The translations under genes were made by a program, and so were the position numbers. This document shows positions 44,691 through 58,035 of a stretch of DNA of 64,000 nucleotides, one piece after another. This DNA is from Ophioderma brevispina (Eukaryota > Echinodermata > Ophiuroidea > Amphilepidida > Ophiodermatidae). The notes under the pieces are model-generated. The model did no database searches. It was not told the origin of the DNA and saw nothing but the letters and a program-made list of their open reading frames with translations. The stretch's first letter is position 1. Each line of letters begins with the position of its first letter. Location of the stretch: NCBI GenBank assembly GCA_023653785.1, contig JAMKCH010058428.1, forward strand, positions 62,001-126,000. The letters are read 5' to 3'.

Positions 44691-45560
44691 TCTGTGAATG
44701 GTATCGAGAATCATTAGAACATATGCGCCGAAGTGGCGGGCGGGGGTGGTCATCGGCCGGGGTGGGTGGCAACTGGACGAAATGGAGAGATACTGATGAG
44801 TGTCTCTGGGGCATGGGATATAGATCCGTGGAGAGGGTGCTGCCTTCGCCTTTCTTGATGGTGACATCATGGAAATGTGCCTGTTGGGTGAGAATCATTC
44901 ACACGGGAATGTTAATGGTTCTGTGAAAGTAATTGATATGGTCACTTAAATATGATGAGCTTTCCGGTCATTCACTGGTCCAGATGAAAAATAAATCAAT
45001 CGATGTACCTCCACCAAACCCAAAGACAAACACGGTATTAGAGCAAGCATCTGACTCTTCGAACTGGACAGGAAAAGGCAAGCCAGCGAGGGCGTCATCC
45101 TCGTGCCCATCGCCGGCCTATGTAACTGTAAGTAATTATCATTCTACCAAATTCATTATAAAAGTGAATGAAATTGGTTGTATTATTGTTCATGAAAGTG
45201 GCCAGATCCGATCATCAATGGGGGGGGGGGGGGGCGTTGTGTGGCCACTCTTGGCCAAGCCTGCATAGCTGCTGCGATACCTTCATTGTGGAGAATGTGT
45301 TTGTAGAGAGAGGTGCATCAAATGTCTCAATGATGGCGGTGCTGGGAACTGTCTTGAGAGCTTTAAAGTTCCTGAGAAAATCGGGTTTTTTTTTTTTTTT
45401 TTTTTTTTTTTTGTGGGGTGTCATGAATGTACGATGAAGCCTTTTGAACAAGAGGTTGTTTAATGATGAATGGTCCACAAAGAGGAGATGTTTTGCTGTC
45501 GGTGAACCGTTGCCAGAGCTGAATAGGCCCTAACAGAGTTACCAGGATTATGATAAAGAA
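44690..45560 (-). pseudogene. Penelope-type reverse transcriptase remnants
   Basis: In minus-strand order: a SGNGSPTAKHLLFVDH piece near 45,500; FKALKTVPSTAIIETFDA (about 45,370-45,320); LYKHILHNEGIAAAMQAW at about 45,312-45,256, matching the family LYTNIPH-EGI block; AMGTRMTPSLACLF near 45,110-45,070; a broken R-Y-I-D catalytic block near 45,010 where a frameshift follows D; DTHQYLSISSSCHPP near 44,800; and RRICSNDS near 44,730. A T27 run (45,386-45,412) splits the coding region. Motif order and spacing make the assignment firm, and it cannot be functional. Confidence 0.78.
45386..45412. repeat. T27 homopolymer inside the Penelope-like RT
   Basis: A run of 27 T (A27 on the coding strand) interrupts the RT between the HDTP-like and PDFL-like positions. 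It is either an expansion after inactivation or an assembly error. Confidence 0.95.
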
Positions 45561-46439
45561 TAGATAAGAATAGGATAAGAAATTGTAATGCTATGCCGAG
45601 ATACACAACAAAGGTCTGTTAGACAAGATCAGCTCAGCTCTAGCCTCAGCTCATTGAGTGCTATGATTTTGGTAGGATTATGTTTATAAAGGAGATTGGG
45701 CGATTGACAGTGGTGATTTCGTTTTTCACAGGATGCTCCATTTAACATTTCAGATTTTAACAGAACATCTCAACGTCATTTGAATGTCATACAATTCATT
45801 TTCTGTCCTTTATTAGTTATTTTATGAAGTGTAATCCTTTCTTTGAAATCGGAAAATCCGTTTTAGAAAATAAGAAATAAACTATTTGACGCAGGCGTTA
45901 GCCGTGGGGTGGATAGATGGGCATATTGCCCCTCGAACAAAAATGCTGAGGGAAAATCCTGAATGGAATATGGTATCTGCATTCTATTCTAAAGCAAACC
46001 TTTTGATCACCTTTTGCCATATTTCCATGTGGGAGGGAGGGAGTGTAAGGGTATCTCTCAACGGATTAGGCTGATTTGACAAGTGCATCGGTAAACTGTT
46101 TATAGCTATATGTAGTGTGTACTGATGGTTTTCAGAAGTCATATGCATTTTTAAAAAAACCACATTTAAATAATTGTAAATATTTTAAGTAAAATTTTCT
46201 TTCCCAAATTGGTGTAAAGTCTAAGGTCAGTAAAGCGTCTAATTCCTGTAGTGAAAGTAAACATGAACAATTCCATAGGCGTTTAAGGAACAACATGGAA
46301 GTTGCTCCCACCAACCTTGCCCCCGTATTAAAATGAGTTTTGTGTTCCGAGACTAAACCAAAAAAGAGGGGGCCAGCCAAGAAAGGGGACGATTTTGTTT
46401 TCACACAAAATTTAAAGAGATAACGGCAACTTTGAAAAA
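45561..46439. other. No recognised gene
   Basis: AT-rich DNA. The 5' part of the Penelope-like element might extend in here but is not recognisable. Confidence 0.45.
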
Positions 46440-46930
46440 ATAAGTTCTCCCCTCTAATTTTTCAAGTGAATATTTTTTGCATGGTTATAAAGCTTTATAT
46501 ACATTAAGCCCTCACCCACCTTAAATGATTAAGCCAAATCAGCGCGCTTGTAAGTAAACAGACCGAGTTTATAATTAATGTCGCAGCGACATTATTTCAG
46601 CAGACGACGGGGAAAATGGAGCTATAAACACAAGAAACACACGCCAGAGTTGTTCTCACGGCATGCACCCTTGTTTGACAGGTCTGTGACCTTTGTGGGT
46701 TTTAATACAATGAGTACGAGTCTATGATTCAGCAATAGACACATTTTGTTGATTAAAGTTACGGCAAAATTACCAATTTAGCCTACAAATTACCTGGATG
46801 TCTTAGCTCTTAGAAGTTCCCTTCTTTTTGGGTAGTATTTTAGTGTAAAAATATATATTCTATTCTTCCAATGGCCTCCTAGCTTATCTTTGCGAGCAAA
46901 TTTTAAATTTTCTGACAATGTGACAGTGTC
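46440..46930 (+). repeat. Diverged solo copy of a segment in the CR1-like LINE 5' regions
   Basis: Resembles 50,396-50,990 and 56,230-56,790. Shared blocks are GGTTATAAAGCTTT/GGTTGTAAAGCTTT, CAGCAGACGACGGGGAAAATG, AACACAAGAAACACACGCC, TGTGGGTTTTAATA and GCCTACAAATTACCTGGAT. It lacks the ATTGATTGATTG tail that follows in the other two, so it is an older or partial copy. Confidence 0.65.
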
Positions 46931-48579
46931 GCTGAAAGTCAAAAAATTCACGTATCGTTCTATGTAATATCTTGAAAGCAGAGGGACTTTCCCGTACGCA
47001 AACTTGTATATTCCCGGAAACATCTATCGACTGATATATAGCGGCGCTATTCATGATGATGTTTGCGCTTTATTCCGTTAATATATGGATCCAGAGGTTT
47101 TATCGAAGTAGAAAATGCTGTACCAACTCATTCAATTCAGTGGTGAAAAAAAATACACTCGAATGCTATTTTTTAAGCTTGAATATATTTAATCAATAAG
47201 GCGCTTTTGTTTATTAGCACTGTGGTATTGGAAATTGTTGTTAGTATAGACCAGTGTAAATAGCTAAGTTTATACAAGATTTGCAAGAAAACTGACGACT
47301 TTTATGCATTGTTTACTATCTCGATTCTTATAAGTAGATAAAAGATGGCATTCTTCAAGTTCGCTTTTAAAATGCTTTAGTGTCTGTTTTTACCCAAAAA
47401 GAGAGTAATATAAGGCGTTGGTATGACCCTAACACTAAAGGGATTTAGAGACAAAATGGTATTTTAAATTTAAAAAAAATGACTGATTTGACACTGTGTC
47501 ATTTAGTTCAAAGAGACCTCTCTTGGATCCAAGGGATAAGCGACGAAAACTTACACTAGACTTTACAACCCATGCGCTGGCGACTCCCGGGTAGTGTTTA
47601 TTTCCAGGAAGCCTGTGTCATTCGCGTTATACCTATATCTAAGTTGGTTGGTATAATAGAGGGCGCGGTATTGGATCGGCATTTCCAGGGGGTGGCAAGC
47701 TGAAAATTCTTTCCAAGTTTTAGTATTGATGAGTTGACTGGACGTCAACGCAGTGGCACAAACAAAGCACTGCCCGACAGTATGCGTGGATTAACTGCAG
47801 GGCTTGTTCTTTTAAAATTTTCGCGCTCAATCGGGCGTGCAGTGCATAGGCTATTTGAATGCTCTGTGGGTAACTATATGGGCATTATGTATTCGCACCT
47901 CCAACATGGCATTAGACCAGGTGCTAGATTGTGTTTGTAAACATTGCATGACACCTAATCGATAGCAAATTGTCTTTTAACCACAATTCGCAAAGAGAAA
48001 AAAGAGACTCGACTGGGGGACAGTCTCAGTCTTTAAATTTAAAGGGATCATGTTGGATTTTCGATTCACCCTCTCACCATGTTACCTTTTATCTCTGCAC
48101 ATGTGACTAGGGCAATGGACCCTGGTGGAATGCCAACATTAAAAATGAAAATCTAAAAATATCATCTTGCAGTTACTGTCCGGGTTCCCTATTCACTGTG
48201 CACACAGCGCATTCAATAGGCATATGACCGGTCATGCGTACTCTGTGCTTAACGCATTAGGACATGAGAAAACTCAAGTCGTTGCGAGAAAAGTGCTTAA
48301 GGGATTGCCTTGGTAGAAAGCTCTAATTGTAGAATATATTAGCATCAATAAACAATATGTGAATTTTATTTATGATATAGAACATTCAGAAAAATCCGAA
48401 AGGTTAAGAATTCTATAAAAAAGAGCGGTATTTTGGTTGGGTTCTATAATGCTAACTCTAGGGCAAAAATCCACCAGTGATTGCTGGGCAAGATTAGATT
48501 GCAAGGAGGGCGCCATGGAACAAACGGGTTAGGAGGACGAGCTCTATGTGTAGTAAAACTGAAACACAAAAGATAATCG
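46931..48579. other. No recognised gene
   Basis: No repeat, RNA gene or protein-like frame is recognised. A frame at 47,734-47,940 is open for 68 codons but has no family resemblance I can name. Confidence 0.5.
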
Positions 48580-49330
48580 TATTCAGCTAAATGGGGGAAG
48601 CGGCACGGGTTCGCGGAGATAGAATGGCGGCGGAGGAGGAAAATTCTATAGATGACGGATAATAGAAAAGGGGAGAACTAAAACGGAAGGAAAAGAAATG
48701 GGGCGGAAAATATGCAAGGGAAGAAAGCTGAAAACTGGGGAAGGAAAAAATGGGGGGGGGGGAAGAGGGGAGCAAGAGAGAAAGTGGAGGTGAGAACGGG
48801 AGGGGAGGGGGCCCGGGGAAGGGGGACTCATTGGGGACAGGAAGAAGCAAAACAGAGAACGAGGAGGAATTAGGGACACATAAATAGGGTAGGAGGCGTG
48901 GGGGTGGGGGGGGATCCTGCTCGCCGCATTATGCGGGCGAAATTGCACGGTAAAAGGGAGACTGGGGGGTAATTACAAGGGGATAAGGAGAAAAGTACAT
49001 AGGAAAATTTAGGGGAAGGACGCTTCAAAGGAGGAGGACTAGAAGAGAGGAAGGGGGAGGGACGGAGTCGGAGAAAAGGGAATAATAAAGGAAAAGAGAG
49101 CATATAGAAAGAAATAACAAAGGACTTAGATGCACGATTTCAATTGGTTCACCATTACGTCCTCCTTTATAACCGCCATGATTTAAATAAGCTGGTGTAA
49201 GCAAAAAGAAAAAAATGGGCAAATTTCATAAAATGAAGCAAATAAAGAAATGATTCAAAGCAAACAGGGAAGACCGGGCAGGCGCAGAGTGAATAAAGAC
49301 GTGAGAAAAGGGATTCGTTTGCTACTGGGC
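48580..49330 (+). repeat. Purine-rich (GA) tract, ~750 bp
   Basis: The plus strand is overwhelmingly G and A (GGAGGAGGA, GGGGAGAAC, GAAAAGGAA repeats) with only short interruptions near 48,905-48,950 and 49,140-49,190. The Pro/Ser/Phe-rich minus-strand frames here result from this composition. Such tracts can form triplexes; that is general knowledge. Confidence 0.75.
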
Positions 49331-49689
49331 GAGGGTAAGATTCAGGAAAACTTATTGACTGACATGAAACTTCAAGCATAGGGAGGTGGGGAGGACACCG
49401 AAAATATTACAAGCAATACTCCTTAAACTCAACGGCTCTGTGGAGCTCGCCGGGTTCTTTGTAAGGCCAGGAGAATTGGCGGGGATGCTCATCACTATTA
49501 TAAACCAAGATATGCACATTACCCCTAAGAACCAGGGCAAATCCTTTCGGTCCCAGCAAAAAATCCCGGAACTCCACCCCTCATGCGCAACACCGGATAA
49601 AGCAAGTAATAGTACTTATTATCCCGCCGGAACGGGCTAGTCTGACGATCAGTGGGTACGATCCTCACGAATCAAAAGAAAAGGAAAAG
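49331..49689. other. No recognised gene
   Basis: Unique-looking DNA between the purine-rich tract and the LINE pair. Confidence 0.45.
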
Positions 49690-52320
49690 GGGCCACATGA
49701 AGAGGCATACTGAGCACCTTATCCTATGAACAATTCTGATAAAGTTGAACCAAAATGTAGCGCCACTATTGGCCTACAGGCGCCCCTCTTAGTTTTACCT
49801 ATTATGAAATAGTCATTTCAAGAAGCTTGATAAAGCATAACGATAATATTTTGTTGACCAAAATAAAGTGGTCCAGTAATGTTTAAAATGATGCACATGT
49901 ATTTAACTTTTATTTAGGTCCAATCTCAATGAATGGCTGCCATATTAGATTTCAAAATGGCCGCCAGTGAATGCCACATTTAAGCCTAACTTGAGTTTTA
50001 AAAATGAGTTTTTGAACAAAACGCCAATTTTTAAGGATAACTCCACATTGGTAAGCTGAGGGGGGAGTTCGAAAGCGATAGACATTTGCAGAGCAGTAAT
50101 AGATAGCATTTATCATAAATGTCCATATGGCGACTGATTCAAAATGGACCACCAAGGTCCAATTGTGTGTTCATTGTGTCCATTGCGTAGTTGGTCCCAC
50201 GAAAAAATTCCACTAAAGCTTCCAGTTCCAATTAATAGGATCAGTATATAGGACTTGGATTGTGTCGACAAAATGACAACAGAAGTAGCCCGAAAAGATT
50301 AGAGCAGGACTTTTAATCAAGCTCCACTGGCAAGTGGAAAAAAAGTGAAAGAGCTAGAGTACTGCTGAAAGAGACATGGCACATTTGAAAAATAGTGCGC
50401 CCTAAGATTTTTCAAAATCGATTATTGTTGGCATGGTTTTGTAAGCTTTTATCTACAAAACGACTTCACCCGCAATGATTAATAAGGACCAAACAGTTCC
50501 TTAGCCTTATGGGATCAAAAACGGAAAAGATTTTGTAATTTAGCGTCGCGGCGCCACATTCCAGCAGAGACGCGCGGACGAACGAAAATGGCGATTTTAA
50601 ACACAAGAACACGCACGCCGTATGAATGGTTCCCACGATATGCCACAATGTTTGACCGGGAGTTCTATAACCCTTTGTGGTTTTATATCAGGAGTACGAG
50701 TCAAAAAAGATTCAGTATTACATTTGTTGATGAGTTATGGAAAACTAAAAAATTACCTACAAATAACGGATATAAATTAATACAAAATATTATAAAAATA
50801 AATTGATTGATTGATTGATTGCTGATTTTATCTTTATCCTCATGTCAATGTCCCTATGTTTTGGGGTATGTCTTTTTCTGTGTTAAAATTCTCCTCGGTT
50901 TCTTCTAATGGCCTAGACTATCATTTGTAGAGCAAATTGAGAAAGACAATGAAACGATGAACATTTAATATGTTGTGGCGCGGGGAAATGTGGCCAGTTT
51001 CCGATTGAAGGATACTTAGTACAGATGGGGCCTATGGGCATGTAACAAACAGTCTCATCTTCAGACACATTAGTTAATATCAATGACAACCATTTCTTCG
51101 GGTGATTTTGGTATTATGGGTATTTTGGCAAAGTTCAGTTTACCAAAATTTCAAATTGCATAATTTTACTCAGGTAGATAGTTATAGAAGCACTTTTTTG
51201 ACCTACCAATTTTACAAAATTTGTTTTAAATTGTGGCCAAACAATTGGGCCCCTCGTTGCACACAGATAGAAAATTGTTAATAGCCATGATTCTCTGTCA
51301 GATTATCAGAGGTATAACTCTACCAAAAACCATTAAATACAACTAATGTAGAAACGCTACGCAGCGCCACTCGAAAAGGCTGCTCTTCTCGTGTCGTCTT
51401 CTAGTGTAATTTTTAAACTGTTTATTGGCCATCAATATCTACGATTTTTATACCAGGATAAGGATAAGGTATCAGCGACAATAAGATTAAGGCAAGGTAA
51501 GGCCGTATTCATTTTTATAGTTCATGTTTTTTAAGAATTTTGATGGTCATCAATCTTGCATCATATTTTATACTGTTTTACGCATATGCATTATACATGA
51601 TGAGCCTCTGATTACATGACTTTAGATGGTGATCAACTCACAGGCTGATCACTCGTTCTGCGACAGATGAATGAGCGTCAATTGCACCTTCAATTATGTC
51701 CACTATCAGATTCTCATGCATAGACAGGCACATATGTGGCCCTGGTTTGTATGGTTCACTTAACCACGGATATTTGAAAACACAAGCCGGAACACAAGAG
51801 GCTCAGTCCTTGAACATGTGTCTGATTCAGTAATGGATATGTCTATCACATTGCTGTAAAATTTTCAAATTCTTTTTGTATTATTTAAAAAAAAAAAAAA
51901 AAAAAAACTCTAAACGCCACCGAAAACGTTGGGGGGAGAAAGCGAGGTAATCGAGGTGGTAAGAACAGGAAAATCCGCGTTGTCACGGTGTCCGACAGGC
52001 GCGGCGGATCTAGGCGGAGGGGGCGGGAGGGGGCAGCGCGCCTCCCGGTAATTCTGCAAATCTTGCAAAAGAAGTCCATTTTGAGCTTCTTTTGGACAGG
52101 TTTAAGCCTTCAGCCCCCCGGTTAATTTTGACGTTTTTCAAATCCTGGATCCGCCCCTGCCTGGTCTATCTCGTGATATTGGCCTCTCAGTAGAACTTAA
52201 AGGCATAAATGTTTAAAAAACCTAACACAGGTTGAGTTATGGCAATAACAACATTTTAAGATATTCACTATGGAATGCACAGTCTTTGTGTTAATAAAAT
52301 CTGACAAGTTATGATTACAT

Positions 52321-52830
52321 TCTTGAAAATGGATATCGATGTACTGGTTATTACTGAGACATGGTTAGCCGAAGGAAGAAACCTTGTTTTGTTATAGAAA
52401 ATGCACTCGAGGGGGTTTATTCTTCATCAATTTGCAAGACCTGGTGATAACATGGTTGTGGCATAGCATTCTGTTCATAGTCTGTTTTGAAATTAAGTAT
52501 CTTCCCACTGGCTTTTGACACATTAGTTTTGAAATGCCTCTGTCCCAGGGACAGTTCAAAACTTTTGCGTCTTATCGCAATATATGTCCGCATCCCTCAA
52601 GAAAAATGGTTTAAAAGTAACCAGTTTCTTAAGGAGTTTAGTTTGATGATTTTTTATTCAAATATATCACACCTGCCTGGTAAGTAAACACTCCCTTATG
52701 GGCGAATTGACGTCATGTAAATAACCCTTCTAAAAGTGATGTTCTCGCTATCTTAGTCAATTGGGAGCACGATTTCAACCAGTTCGTAGTGCGGTCCGCA
52801 CGCACAAGTGCGGTAACACCTTTAGATCAT
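52321..52830 (+). pseudogene. LINE APE-type endonuclease remnants, copy 1
   Basis: Contains DIDVLVITETWL (52,331-52,366), the conserved ITETWL strand of AP-endonuclease-like LINE domains. Further frame-shifted pieces include LPTGFDTLVLKCLCP, LLRLIAIYV-P and, near 52,800, THKCGNT, corresponding to the (N/C)-G-TLDHV end block. Catalytic residues in the MGDFN block are obscured by frameshifts near 52,695. Confidence 0.65.
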
Positions 52831-53629
52831 GTTATGTCGCCCGGAGGACAATGTGTAAAGAACAACTGTTCCGTTCTCCCATTAGATTTGGATCGGAATA
52901 TCGGTGCAATGTTACAGTAAATAAATTGAGCCTCCACCTGAAAAGAGGGTTATCACGTTCCGCTCATATAAAGATTCTGGAGTATAGGATGACGGTTACC
53001 TCTGACCTTAGGACATGAACTGAATATGTGCTTTCAAGTCATTATCCAAACGCTAAAGCGCAGGAGGTATAATACTACCTTATAGAAATGTTATGACGTA
53101 AAACACAGTCCAGAGAAACAACAACCTGGTCACAGAAAATGATTAGAACCCCTAAATGGTATTTTTAGTGACGACGAAGTTAGAGCGGCACGAAGGTGCC
53201 GAAGGAAGTTTGAACCTAAATGGAGAAAAAACTCTTAATGCAGGATGATTATGACAAAATTGGCGAACAAAATTATGGTTGACAAAATGATTTCGATAAG
53301 AAGACAGAGAAGTTATTTTAAGAAACATTTGAATAATGCTTGTTCCAAAACAATGTAAAGTACATTTAAACTCAATTCATTAACAAAATCTGTTCAGAGG
53401 CTTCCAGGCGTGTACTTCTAATGCCACTCTTGCTCAATCATGTGCTTTATTTGATGGACAAAGTCACCAGAATCAGATCTGAGTTAGATGAACAGTTTGT
53501 TGTGCAATCTAGTAGTAGTAGTAACAGTGGCATTCATCCAATTTGAATGCTATTTTTGTGAATTCCACTGTAATGTGGGTTGACAGGCATATCTGATGTT
53601 TCATCTCTGTAAACCAGTGTTTGTTGTAG

Positions 53630-55310
53630 TGAGAACTGTGTGCAGATTCTTGATAATTTTGTTCCCGTTAGTGAGGATGAAGTTAGAAAGGTATTTCTAA
53701 TCTCCCAAAACACTAGTCCTCTCGACCCAAATTCCTACATGCTTTGAAGAAATGTATTGACATCCTTCTTCCACTTATCATTCATTATCAATAATTCTTC
53801 ATGACCGGTTGTTTTCCCCTCCATTCTTCGCCGAACGGAAGCTAAGCTATCATCACTCCTTTAATTAAGAAGCCCACCACTTAACATGATGTGCTTTAAG
53901 AAATTATCGCCCCTGTTTCCAGTCGCCCTTATTTGGGAAAATTCTTGAGTAACGACCCAAGTCTATTTCTAGATTTAACCATCATCTCCGTGTTAATAAT
54001 CTGGGTGAACGGGTGAAACATTTCAATATGCATCAATTCTCTCACAGGACAGAAACAAGCTCTGCTTGGGTACAAATGATATATACTCAGAGAGATTAGA
54101 TAATGGAAGGCTGTCATGCTGGTTCTTGCTAGAATCCTCTTCTGAATTCGATTACAATTCGATCATAACACTCTGATTGAACGCAAACGAACTGAAAATG
54201 AGTTTGGTTTATATCGATGGTGTTGTGCCTTAGACTTTTTAGTAGTTACCTTTTAGACCAACGAATCGTTTGTCTGTTAAGTGTGGGTCTTGGGGTGATT
54301 ATTCGGAAAAGCTCCCCTTTAAAAAATTCGGTGGTTTCCCAAGGGCTCTATTGCAGGTAACCTATCTATCACTGCCGTTATGGTCAGCCGGTTTGCGAAT
54401 ATTATCATCGCTCCAGATTGCATATCATATCTACGCTGACGCGATACGCCAACTCTATTAGTTTTAATCACAGGTCTCCGGTGATAAGGCCCGCTGCCAC
54501 AGCTCAGGCTTTCAAATGTTTGCATGTGAAATCGTTCTGGATTGTACAAAAATTTTAAAACTCAATGATTCGAAACCGAGCTTTTCGTAATTGCATCTCC
54601 GTGGTATGCAAAGTCTGTATCCCACCTTGACCTGAAATCGGTGATCTGTGATCATCCGCCTCTTCGTAATTAAATTGGGATTTATTTGACAGGCTCTTAC
54701 AATGAAAACAACCACGTTTGTTCCTCTCTTTTGTTAGCTAGTTCAATTTCCCGTTTGCGCAACTTTGGCGGATCCGCCCGTTCATGATCGGACATTGCTG
54801 AAAACATTGCAGTGAAGATCGGTGATACTTTCGCGCCTGGTTATGGCTATGGAACTCACTGTTGCGGGATGTTGTAGTCTGGACATCTTCAGCGTCTTCA
54901 GAACCTTCAAAACCGCGCGGGCGCGCGTTTAATTTTCAATAGGTAGAATATTAGGTGCTTTATCCTTTACTTCGTTGAGTCCAATGGGGTGCCCTGTCCA
55001 GCAGAGATTTTCAATTCAAGATCTGGTTGCATGTTACAATTGTGTCACTAGGTCAGCGCTTAATTATTTGCAAGATCTTAATTAAAGGCAAGAAGGTAGG
55101 CGCGCGGGACTTAGATCCTCCTGCGATCTCACGCGTCTCATCGCCGAGAGGTCTAAGCGCCTCTGTCCGGCGATAAATCCCTTTTTTGGTTTTGGGTCCA
55201 AAATTGTGGAACAATTTTACCTTATAGTATGCGCAATGCCCCCAATGTGCGGTGCTTTAAGAAATTGCTAAAGACAAACATATTCATGGTGATTAGTTAT
55301 TTTAGTCATG
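53630..55310 (+). pseudogene. LINE reverse transcriptase remnants, copy 1
   Basis: Traces include a PVSEDEVRKVFLIS-like start near 53,670, TSPLDPN, an LIKKPTT-like segment near 53,860, then F-G-S/SPVANII-like pieces near 54,300-54,420 and an HIY-ADAIRQLY version of the Y-ADD-TQLY catalytic block near 54,425. The C-terminal QFYLIVCAMPPMCGAL segment ends near 55,270. More degraded than copy 2. Confidence 0.65.
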
Positions 55311-55415
55311 GCTCGCTTGATGGAAGGTTTTATTTTAATCTGTAATATGGTATATATTTATTTCTTTTAATGATGGTGTAAAGAAATGAAAATGTATTCT
55401 TTTTTTATAGTTGCT

Positions 55416-55539
55416 AGGTTAATATTCAGGAAAATATGACATGAAACTTGTCAAGCTTTTTGATTTATTCCTTAACCCAATACCCCCTTTTTTGGGGCTT
55501 AGTACTGGTTGAAAAACTACAACAAACTGTAATAGCCAC
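55416..55539. other. Junction between the two LINE copies
   Basis: About 120 bp not shared with copy 2's 3' end. It contains ACCCCCTTTTTTGGGG, an imperfect palindrome. Confidence 0.5.
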
Positions 55540-58035
55540 AGTCCCTAAGCACAATTTTTGGTGCACTTTTTCCTAAAAGCATGACACTTGGCATGCCTAT
55601 TCATACTGAGCCCCTGAACAATTTCTGATAAAGTGCCACAATGTAGCGCCCTATTGGCCAACAGCGCCCTCTATAGTTTACCTAATTATGAAATATTCAT
55701 TTCAAGAGCGTATAAATGCCATAACGCTAATATTTTGTTGACTCAAATAAGGTCCTAATGTTTCAAATATGCCTGTAATATAATTTTCATTTAGGTCAAT
55801 ATCAATATGGCTGCCATCTTAGATTTCACATGGGTCCGCCATTAATGCCACATTTAAAGCCTAACTTGTGAATTTCAAAATGGAAAAACCCAATTTTAAA
55901 AGGATAACTCCACATGGTAATTCTGAGACTTCAGAAAGCACCTGATGACATTGTCAGCAGTAATAGCTGCATTATCATAATTTCAATATGGCGACTGATC
56001 AAAATGGCCCACCATGTCCAATTGTGTACATTGTGTCATTGCGTAGTCTCCCACCAAAAACTTCCACCTAGCTTCCAGTTCAAGTAATATGATAGGTATA
56101 TCGGACTTGGGATGAGACAAAAATGACACAGAAGTAGCCCCGAAAAATATATCATGACTTTTAATCAGCTCCACTGGCAATGACAAAGTTAGAGCCTAGA
56201 GTACTGAAAGGAACACTTGGCACATTTGAAAATAGTCGCCCCTCAATATTTTCAAATCTATATTGTGCATTGGTTGTAAAGCTTTTAATATACAAAAGTC
56301 CTTCAACCCGATGATTAATACCAAATCGCTTCCTTATGCCGTATGGGTAAACGGAACATTGGTAAGTGGGGAGTCTTTGTGGCGTGGCCGGCGACGCGAA
56401 ATCGCAGACGACGAAAATGGCGTTTAAACCAAGAACACGCACGCCGTAATGCCTGTTTCCCAACTCATGCACACTGTTTGAGCCTTCTATAACTTTTGTG
56501 GTTTAATATCAGTGATTACATCCAAATATTCAGTAATTTAACACATTTGGTTGATTAAGTTATGGAAAACTTAAAAAGTTAGCCTACAAATTACCTGGAT
56601 ATAAATTTAATAAAATATAAAAATAAATTTGATTGATTGATTGATTGAATGTGATATCTTTTTCCTCATATCATTGTCCCTAGCCTATCTGTTTTGGGTA
56701 TGTTATTTTTTAATGTGTAAAAGATATCTCTGTTCTTCTCAGGCCTAGTCTATCATTTGAGAGCACATTGAAGACTTTCATATTTTTGGAATGTGCCAGT
56801 TCCGCTTGAAAGGATACTTAGTACAGATGGCCCTATGGACATGTCACAAACCTGTCTCAATTAACCACTTTGAGTATATCAAGGACAACCATTCTTGGTT
56901 GATTTGGGATATGGGTCTTTGGCAGTTTTACCAAACTTCTCAAATGCTAATTTTACTCAGGGAGCAACTTTTTTTCAATTTTACAAAATTTGTTTAAATT
57001 GGCCTAACATTGGGCCTCGGCACAGCAGATAGAAAATTGGATTAGCCATGATTTGATTCAGATTCATCAGAGTAAACTCTACCAAAACCAATGATTAATA
57101 GCAACTACATGTAGAATGCTACGCCGCGCCACTGAAGGCTGCTCTCGTGTCGTCTTCTAGTGTAATTTTTAACTGTTTATTGGCCATCAATCTCTACGAT
57201 TTTGATACCAGGGATAAGGATAGGTATTCAGCGACAATGAAGATAAGGAAGGTAGCCTGTTATCATTTTAGTATTTCATGTTTTTTAAGAATTTTGATGG
57301 TCATCTTGCCTCAGATTGTACTGACGTTTACCGCAGTGACATTATACATATCAGCCTCATGATTACATCGCCTTCTAGATGGTGATCACTCACCGGCTGA
57401 TCACTCTGTTTGCGACAGATTGAATGAGCGTCAATCACCTTCAATTATGTCCACTGATCAGATTCTCATGCATAGACAGGCACATATGGGTGCCTGGTTT
57501 CTATTGTCACTTAACCACGGATTTGAAACACAAGCAAGCCGGAAACAAAGCTGCAGTCTCTGACACATTTGTCTGATTAAGTAATGGATACTCTCTACAT
57601 TGCTGTCCTAACATTTTAAAACTTTTGTTATAAAAAGGAAAAACTCTAAACGCCACCGAAAACGTTGGAGAAAGCGAGGTAAGCGAAGGTGGTAAGAAAG
57701 GAAAATCCACGTTGTAACGGTGTCTAAAGGCGCGGATCTAGGGATTGGGCGGACGCGGGCGCGCGCCTCCGGTAATTCTGCAAAATCTTGCAAAATAAGT
57801 CCATTTTGAGTATTTTGGACAAGTTTCAGACTTTCAGCCCCCGGTAAGTTTGACGTGTTTCAAATCCTGGATCAGCTGGTCTATCTCCGTGATATAGTGC
57901 CTCAGTAGAACTTAAAGGCATAAAATGTTAAAACCTACACGGCATAACATTTTTAACATTAAAAAACAAATTTAGATAATTCACCTATGGAATGCACAGA
58001 CAATAAATTTGTGTAATTAAAACTCTGACAATTTA

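Larger units (their letters stand above)
43690..45560 (-). mobile_element. Penelope-like retroelement (5'-truncated, decayed)
   Basis: Minus-strand reading gives RT pieces, then a GIY-YIG-type C-terminal segment, then a long non-coding 3' region ending near TCCTGCTAGGGATGAAACGT (43,724-43,705). RT followed by a C-terminal GIY-YIG endonuclease is characteristic of Penelope-like elements. The 3' end abuts the TIR of the neighbouring DNA transposon. A long hydrophobic frame at 43,699-44,268 is 3' non-coding DNA, not a membrane protein. Confidence 0.78.
49690..55415 (+). mobile_element. CR1/L2-like LINE, copy 1 (3' end missing)
   Basis: This copy matches 55,540-61,035 in the same orientation. 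Order is: a long non-coding 5' region with GGCTGCCAT-TTAGATTTC and AAAATGGCCGCC, an embedded segment ending in an ATTGATTGATTG tail (50,800), a GGCGGATCTAGG-to-GGATCCGCCCC segment (about 51,990-52,160), APE-type endonuclease remnants and RT remnants. It stops at ~55,415, about 100 bp short of the 3' terminus kept by copy 2. Frameshifts are pervasive. Confidence 0.75.

Noticed and set aside
48587..49222. Proline-rich proteins on the minus strand
   Set aside because: Produced by the purine-rich plus strand; no conserved features.
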